Part shown: piece by piece, positions 60,694-64,000 of the stretch
Numbering within the stretch: the stretch's first letter is position 1
Layout of the letters: every line of letters begins with the position of its first letter
Source: Caballeronia megalochromosomata
GTDB taxonomy: Bacteria > Pseudomonadota > Gammaproteobacteria > Burkholderiales > Burkholderiaceae
Length of the DNA stretch: 64,000 bases
Assembly: GCA_001580565.1 (NCBI GenBank)
Contig: LRBF01000233.1
Coordinates: 26,853-90,852, forward strand
Direction of reading: 5' to 3'
Program-made: the position numbers and the translations under genes
Notes under the pieces: model-generated
Seen by the model: the letters and a program-made list of their open reading frames with translations, nothing else
The model's database searches: none
Told to the model about the DNA's origin: nothing

Positions 60694-62871
60694 ATGTCGA
60701 CGCCCGCTACCCTCATCGAACGTCCGTCGCTCAGGCTGGCCTTGCTCGACTGGGCGCGCACCGACGGCCTCGCGTGGCTCTACATCTTCAAGGCGGTGCT
60801 CGCCGCGCTTCTGGCGCTGTGGATCGCGATGCGCCTCGACATGCAGCAGCCGCGCACCGCGATGACCACCGTGTTCGTCGTGATGCAGCCGCAAAGCGGC
60901 ATGGTGCTCGCGAAGAGCTTTTATCGTTTCTGCGGAACGATGGTCGGCCTCGTCGTGATGATGGTCTTCATCAGCCTGTTTTCGCAGCAACCGGTGCTGT
61001 TTCTTTCCGCCACCGCGCTCTGGGTCGGCATCTGCACGGCGGGCGCGGCGCGCAACCGCAACTTTCGCTCGTATGGCTTCGTGCTCGCGGGCTACACGGC
61101 GGCGCTGATCGGCATTCCGGCGGCGCAGCATCCGGAGGCCGCGTATCTGTCGGCGCTCACGCGGGTCGGCGAAGTGACGCTCGGCATCGTGTGTTCCGGC
61201 GCGGTGAGCGCGCTCATCTTTCCGCAGCATGCGGGCGAGCAGGTCAAGACGACGGTGCGCCGGCGCTTCACGCAGTTCGTCGATTACGTGTGCCGCGCGC
61301 TCTCGGGCAACCTGGAACGCGCGCAGATCGAGCGGACGAATCTCGCGTTCGTGTCGGACATCGTCGGCTTCGAGGCCGCGCGCAGTGTCGCCGTGTTCGA
61401 GAACCCCGAGTCGCGCATGCGCGGCGGGCGGCTCGCGCGGCTGAACAGCGAGTTCATGAGCGCGTCGACGCGCTTTCACGCGCTGCATCAGTTGATGAAC
61501 CGGCTGCGCGAGAATGCGTCGGCGACGACCATCGCCGCGCTCGAACCGTTCTTTCGCGAAGTGCCGCCGCTCTTGTCGCTGTCGGGCGAGCCGGTGCGCA
61601 ATGCCGCCGACGCCGCGCACGCGGCCGCGCAGTTGCGCGACTACAAGGCTGCGTTGCCCAAGCGTGTGCGCACCGCGCGCGCCGCGCTCGAAACGAATCC
61701 GGACTTCGCGCAACTGGAGTTCGATACTGCGGCGGAACTGCTCTACCGCTTCGTCGACGACATGCTCGCGTATGCGGACACCTACGCGTCGCTCACGTCG
61801 CCGTCGCACGAACGCGAGCGCTGGATCGCGCGCTACGTGCCGAAGACGAACATGTTCGCGGCCGCCATCTCGGGCTTGCGCGGCGCGGTCGTGATGTTCG
61901 TCCTGTCCGCGTTCTGGATCGCAACCGCGTGGCCGAGCGGCGGCACGATGGTGCTCAACGCGGCCGCCGTATGCGCGTTGGCGTCGTCATCGCCGCGCCC
62001 GACGCTCATGTCCGCGCAGATGGCGCTCGGCACGATGCTCGCGGCCGTCGTCGGCATGATCGTCGTGTTCGGCGTGTTTCCGCATATCGACGGCTTCACG
62101 ATGATGTGCGCCGCGCTCGCGCCTGCGCTCTTGCTCGGCGCGTATCTGAGCACGCGGCGCACGCTCGCGGGCGTGGGCATCGGCTATTGCATCTTCTTCT
62201 GCTTTCTCGCGGGGCCGGACAATCTGGTCCACTACGATCCGACCGGCTTCATGAACGACGCGATGGCGCTCGTGCTGTCGATGATCGTCGCCGCGATCGC
62301 CTTCGCCGTGCTGCTGCCGACCGATGCGCCGTGGCTGCGTCATCTGCTGCTCGGCGACCTGCGACGCGAAGTCGTGAGCGCGCGCCGCGGACGTCTCGCC
62401 ACGCTCGCGACGCACTTCGAAAGCCGCACGCGCGATCTGCTCGCGCAGATCAACGCGCTCGCCGCCGGCCGTGCGGACCTGCAACGCGAGGCGCTGCAAT
62501 GGCTCTTCGCGGTGCTCGAGTTCGGCAATGCGGTGATCGACCTGCGGCGGGAAATGGCAGCGCTATCGGGCGAGCCGAAGTCCTGGCGCCGCTCGGTCGA
62601 TGCGACGCTCGACGCCGTCGCGCGGCTGTTCGATCGCCCGAAGGCGAAGCACTTCGACGCCGCGCTCGCCGCGACGCAACGCGCGATCGCCGAGACGCAA
62701 GACCTGCTCGCGCTGCCGGATGCGCCGCGCGAGGAAAGGCATCGGCTGCAGCGCATCGTGAGTCATCTTCATTTCATCCGTACTGCGCTGCTCGATCACG
62801 AATCTCCGTTCGCGCGCTTTGCGCCTGCCCGGAATGACACGCCCGAAGGAGCGTCCCATGTTGCCGCGTAA
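60694..62871 (+). CDS. FUSC-family efflux transporter, AaeB-like
   Basis: A 725-residue inner-membrane pump of the aromatic-acid exporter family. The membrane half begins IFKAVLAALLALWIAMRLDMQQPRTAMTTVFVVMQPQSGMVLAKSFYR and includes SYGFVLAGYTAALIG. A soluble middle region follows, and then a second membrane block (AAISGLRGAVVMFVLSAFWIATAWPSGGTMVLNAAAVCALASSSPRP), the two-half plan of AaeB. In E. coli AaeB exports p-hydroxybenzoate with AaeA. It starts three bases after the previous stop. Confidence 0.93.
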   Translation: MSTPATLIERPSLRLALLDWARTDGLAWLYIFKAVLAALLALWIAMRLDMQQPRTAMTTVFVVMQPQSGMVLAKSFYRFCGTMVGLVVMMVFISLFSQQPVLFLSATALWVGICTAGAARNRNFRSYGFVLAGYTAALIGIPAAQHPEAAYLSALTRVGEVTLGIVCSGAVSALIFPQHAGEQVKTTVRRRFTQFVDYVCRALSGNLERAQIERTNLAFVSDIVGFEAARSVAVFENPESRMRGGRLARLNSEFMSASTRFHALHQLMNRLRENASATTIAALEPFFREVPPLLSLSGEPVRNAADAAHAAAQLRDYKAALPKRVRTARAALETNPDFAQLEFDTAAELLYRFVDDMLAYADTYASLTSPSHERERWIARYVPKTNMFAAAISGLRGAVVMFVLSAFWIATAWPSGGTMVLNAAAVCALASSSPRPTLMSAQMALGTMLAAVVGMIVVFGVFPHIDGFTMMCAALAPALLLGAYLSTRRTLAGVGIGYCIFFCFLAGPDNLVHYDPTGFMNDAMALVLSMIVAAIAFAVLLPTDAPWLRHLLLGDLRREVVSARRGRLATLATHFESRTRDLLAQINALAAGRADLQREALQWLFAVLEFGNAVIDLRREMAALSGEPKSWRRSVDATLDAVARLFDRPKAKHFDAALAATQRAIAETQDLLALPDAPREERHRLQRIVSHLHFIRTALLDHESPFARFAPARNDTPEGASHVAA

Positions 62872-63061
62872 CGTCGCGATCTTCGAAGCCTATGTACCGA
62901 CGATCCTGCTGCTCTTCATCGCGGGCGCGATGATCACGTGGGTCGTGGACCGCGTGCTCTCGCTGACGGGACTCTATCGCGTGGTCTGGCATCCGGCGCT
63001 CTTTCGCGCAAGCCTGCTCGTGTGCATCTGCGGCACGCTCGGGCTCGTCGCGTACGCTTAA
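62858..63061 (+). CDS. DUF1656 membrane protein, AaeX-like
   Basis: A 67-residue protein with two membrane helices (VPTILLLFIAGAMITWVVDRVL and FRASLLVCICGTLGLVAYA). It matches the DUF1656/AaeX type that always accompanies AaeA/AaeB. The ATG at 62858 lies inside the end of the pump gene, a 14-bp overlap, with GAAGGAGCGTCCC upstream. Its precise role is unknown. Confidence 0.92.
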   Translation: MLPRNVAIFEAYVPTILLLFIAGAMITWVVDRVLSLTGLYRVVWHPALFRASLLVCICGTLGLVAYA

Positions 63062-63100
63062 GCAGCATCACATTCATTCAAGCTGAACAAGAGTTGCATC

Positions 63101-63964
63101 ATGATTCTCAGGAAAATTATCGGCCTGGTTTTGACGATCGCCATCTTCGCTGTCGCGCTCATCATCGGGCGTGTGCTGTGGGTGCACTACATGGACGAGC
63201 CGTGGACGCGCGATGGCCGCGTGCGCGCGGATGTCGTCAACGTCGCGCCGGATGTGTCGGGCGCCGTCGTGCAGTTGCCGGTGCGCGACAACCAGCTCGT
63301 GAAGAAAGGCGATCTGCTGATGGAGATCGATCCGTCGCACTATCAGATCGCGGTCGAGCAGGCAGAGGCGAACGTCGCGGCGCGCGCGGCCGAGTTGCGG
63401 ATGCGCCGTGCGGACGCCGCGCGCCGCGCCGACATGGACAGCGAGGTAGTGTCGAAGGAAGCGCGTGAAAACGCGATGCAGACCGCATCGGGCGCACAGG
63501 CGCAGTTGCAGCAGGCGCAGGCCGCGCTCGATGCCGCGAAGCTCAATCTCGAGCGCACGAAGGTGTTTTCGCCGGTGGATGGCTATGTGACGAACCTCAA
63601 CGTGTTTCGCGGCGACTATGCGACGGCGGGCGCCGCGAAGCTCGCGATCGTCGATAGCCATTCGTTCTGGGTGTACGGCTACTTCGAGGAAACGAAGCTG
63701 CCGCATGTGCGCATCGGCGACAAGGCGTCGATTCGTCTGATGAGCGGCGGCGAGTTGAAGGGACATGTGGAGAGCATTTCGCGCGGCATCTATGACCGTG
63801 ACAATCCGCAAAGCCGCGAACTGCTCGCCGATGTGAACCCGACGTTTAACTGGGTGCGGTTAGCGCAGCGCGTGCCGGTGCGACTGCATATCGATGAGGT
63901 GCCGGATGGGGTGCTGCTGAGTGCGGGGACGACTTGTACGGTGGTGATTGCGCCTTCGAGTTGA
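63101..63964 (+). CDS. HlyD-family periplasmic adaptor, AaeA-like
   Basis: A 287-residue membrane-fusion protein. An N-terminal membrane anchor (IIGLVLTIAIFAVALIIGRVLWVHYM) is followed by a lipoyl-like domain (VNVAPDVSGAVVQLPVRDNQLVKKGDLLMEIDPSHYQIAVEQAEANV), an alpha-helical hairpin and the second lipoyl half (TKVFSPVDGYVTNLNVFRGDYATAGAAKLAIVDSHSFWVYGYFEETKLPHVRIGDKASI). It links the inner-membrane pump to the NodT duct. The stop at 63964 is near the window end; nothing follows in the remaining 36 bp. Confidence 0.94.
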   Translation: MILRKIIGLVLTIAIFAVALIIGRVLWVHYMDEPWTRDGRVRADVVNVAPDVSGAVVQLPVRDNQLVKKGDLLMEIDPSHYQIAVEQAEANVAARAAELRMRRADAARRADMDSEVVSKEARENAMQTASGAQAQLQQAQAALDAAKLNLERTKVFSPVDGYVTNLNVFRGDYATAGAAKLAIVDSHSFWVYGYFEETKLPHVRIGDKASIRLMSGGELKGHVESISRGIYDRDNPQSRELLADVNPTFNWVRLAQRVPVRLHIDEVPDGVLLSAGTTCTVVIAPSS

Positions 63965-64000
63965 GCCGAGGCGGCGGCGTCTGGGGGCGCGGTTTGCGCC

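Overview
The window is GC-rich, densely coded chromosomal DNA from a betaproteobacterium of the Burkholderiaceae, most like Paraburkholderia, Caballeronia or Burkholderia. The basis is gene order (thrS-infC-rpmI-rplT-pheS-pheT-ihfA-merR), the pcaIJFBDC cluster, the paired DUF2844/DUF3443 proteins, and the protein sequences. Almost everything is chromosomal core or near-core. There is no complete prophage, plasmid module, CRISPR array or complete insertion sequence.

Layout. 1-4.4 kb: the end of thiD converges on a minus-strand run tsaB-rimI-UDG-DUF1853 (tRNA t6A synthesis, ribosomal protein acetylation, uracil repair), with an acyl-CoA-binding protein diverging from tsaB. 4.4-13 kb: a DEAD-box helicase with a long leader, isocitrate lyase with three palindromes upstream, a universal stress protein, a LysR regulator divergent from a haloacid dehalogenase plus malate synthase, then small proteins. 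13-17 kb: a possible small-RNA locus, bamC, and an exported DUF2844/DUF3443 pair. The DUF3443 lipoprotein has two Asp-Ser/Thr-Gly-Ser motifs spaced like a pepsin-type protease. 17-24 kb: the protocatechuate-branch beta-ketoadipate operon with a divergent IclR regulator and a PcaU-like three-repeat operator, then another LysR gene. 24.2-24.8 kb: a roughly 617-bp palindromic repeat element between two LysR genes. 25-28 kb: tRNA-Pro(GGG) followed by small genes, one of phage-protein type. 28-39 kb: the translation cluster (thrS, infC, rpmI, rplT, pheST, ihfA, merR), tRNA-Val(GAC), relA and a RidA protein. 39-46 kb: ketone-body and fatty-acid metabolism (hydrolase, scoAB, PAS-LuxR regulator, thioesterase, SDR, ETF-ubiquinone oxidoreductase) and aroC. 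46-58 kb: a fused MFS/acyltransferase, a CBS protein, a MetY-type PLP enzyme with a coupled hydrolase, an Mpo1-like protein, YihY, WrbA, DUF2069, a D-2-hydroxyacid dehydrogenase-type flavoenzyme, a metallophosphoesterase and an SRAP protein. 58-64 kb: an aromatic-acid-type tripartite efflux operon (NodT-type outer-membrane factor, FUSC pump, DUF1656, HlyD adaptor) divergent from its likely LysR regulator.

Together the accessory metabolism points to aromatic-acid, fatty-acid and C2 use. The pca operon makes succinyl-CoA and acetyl-CoA, scoAB and ETF-QO serve acyl-CoA oxidation, aceA and aceB run the glyoxylate shunt, and the efflux operon may relieve aromatic-acid stress. All functions are read from sequence motifs and family knowledge; no database search was possible. 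No clearly new multi-gene system was found. The most interesting leads are the DUF3443 protease-like motifs, the palindromic element, the candidate small RNA, and several operator-like palindromes.
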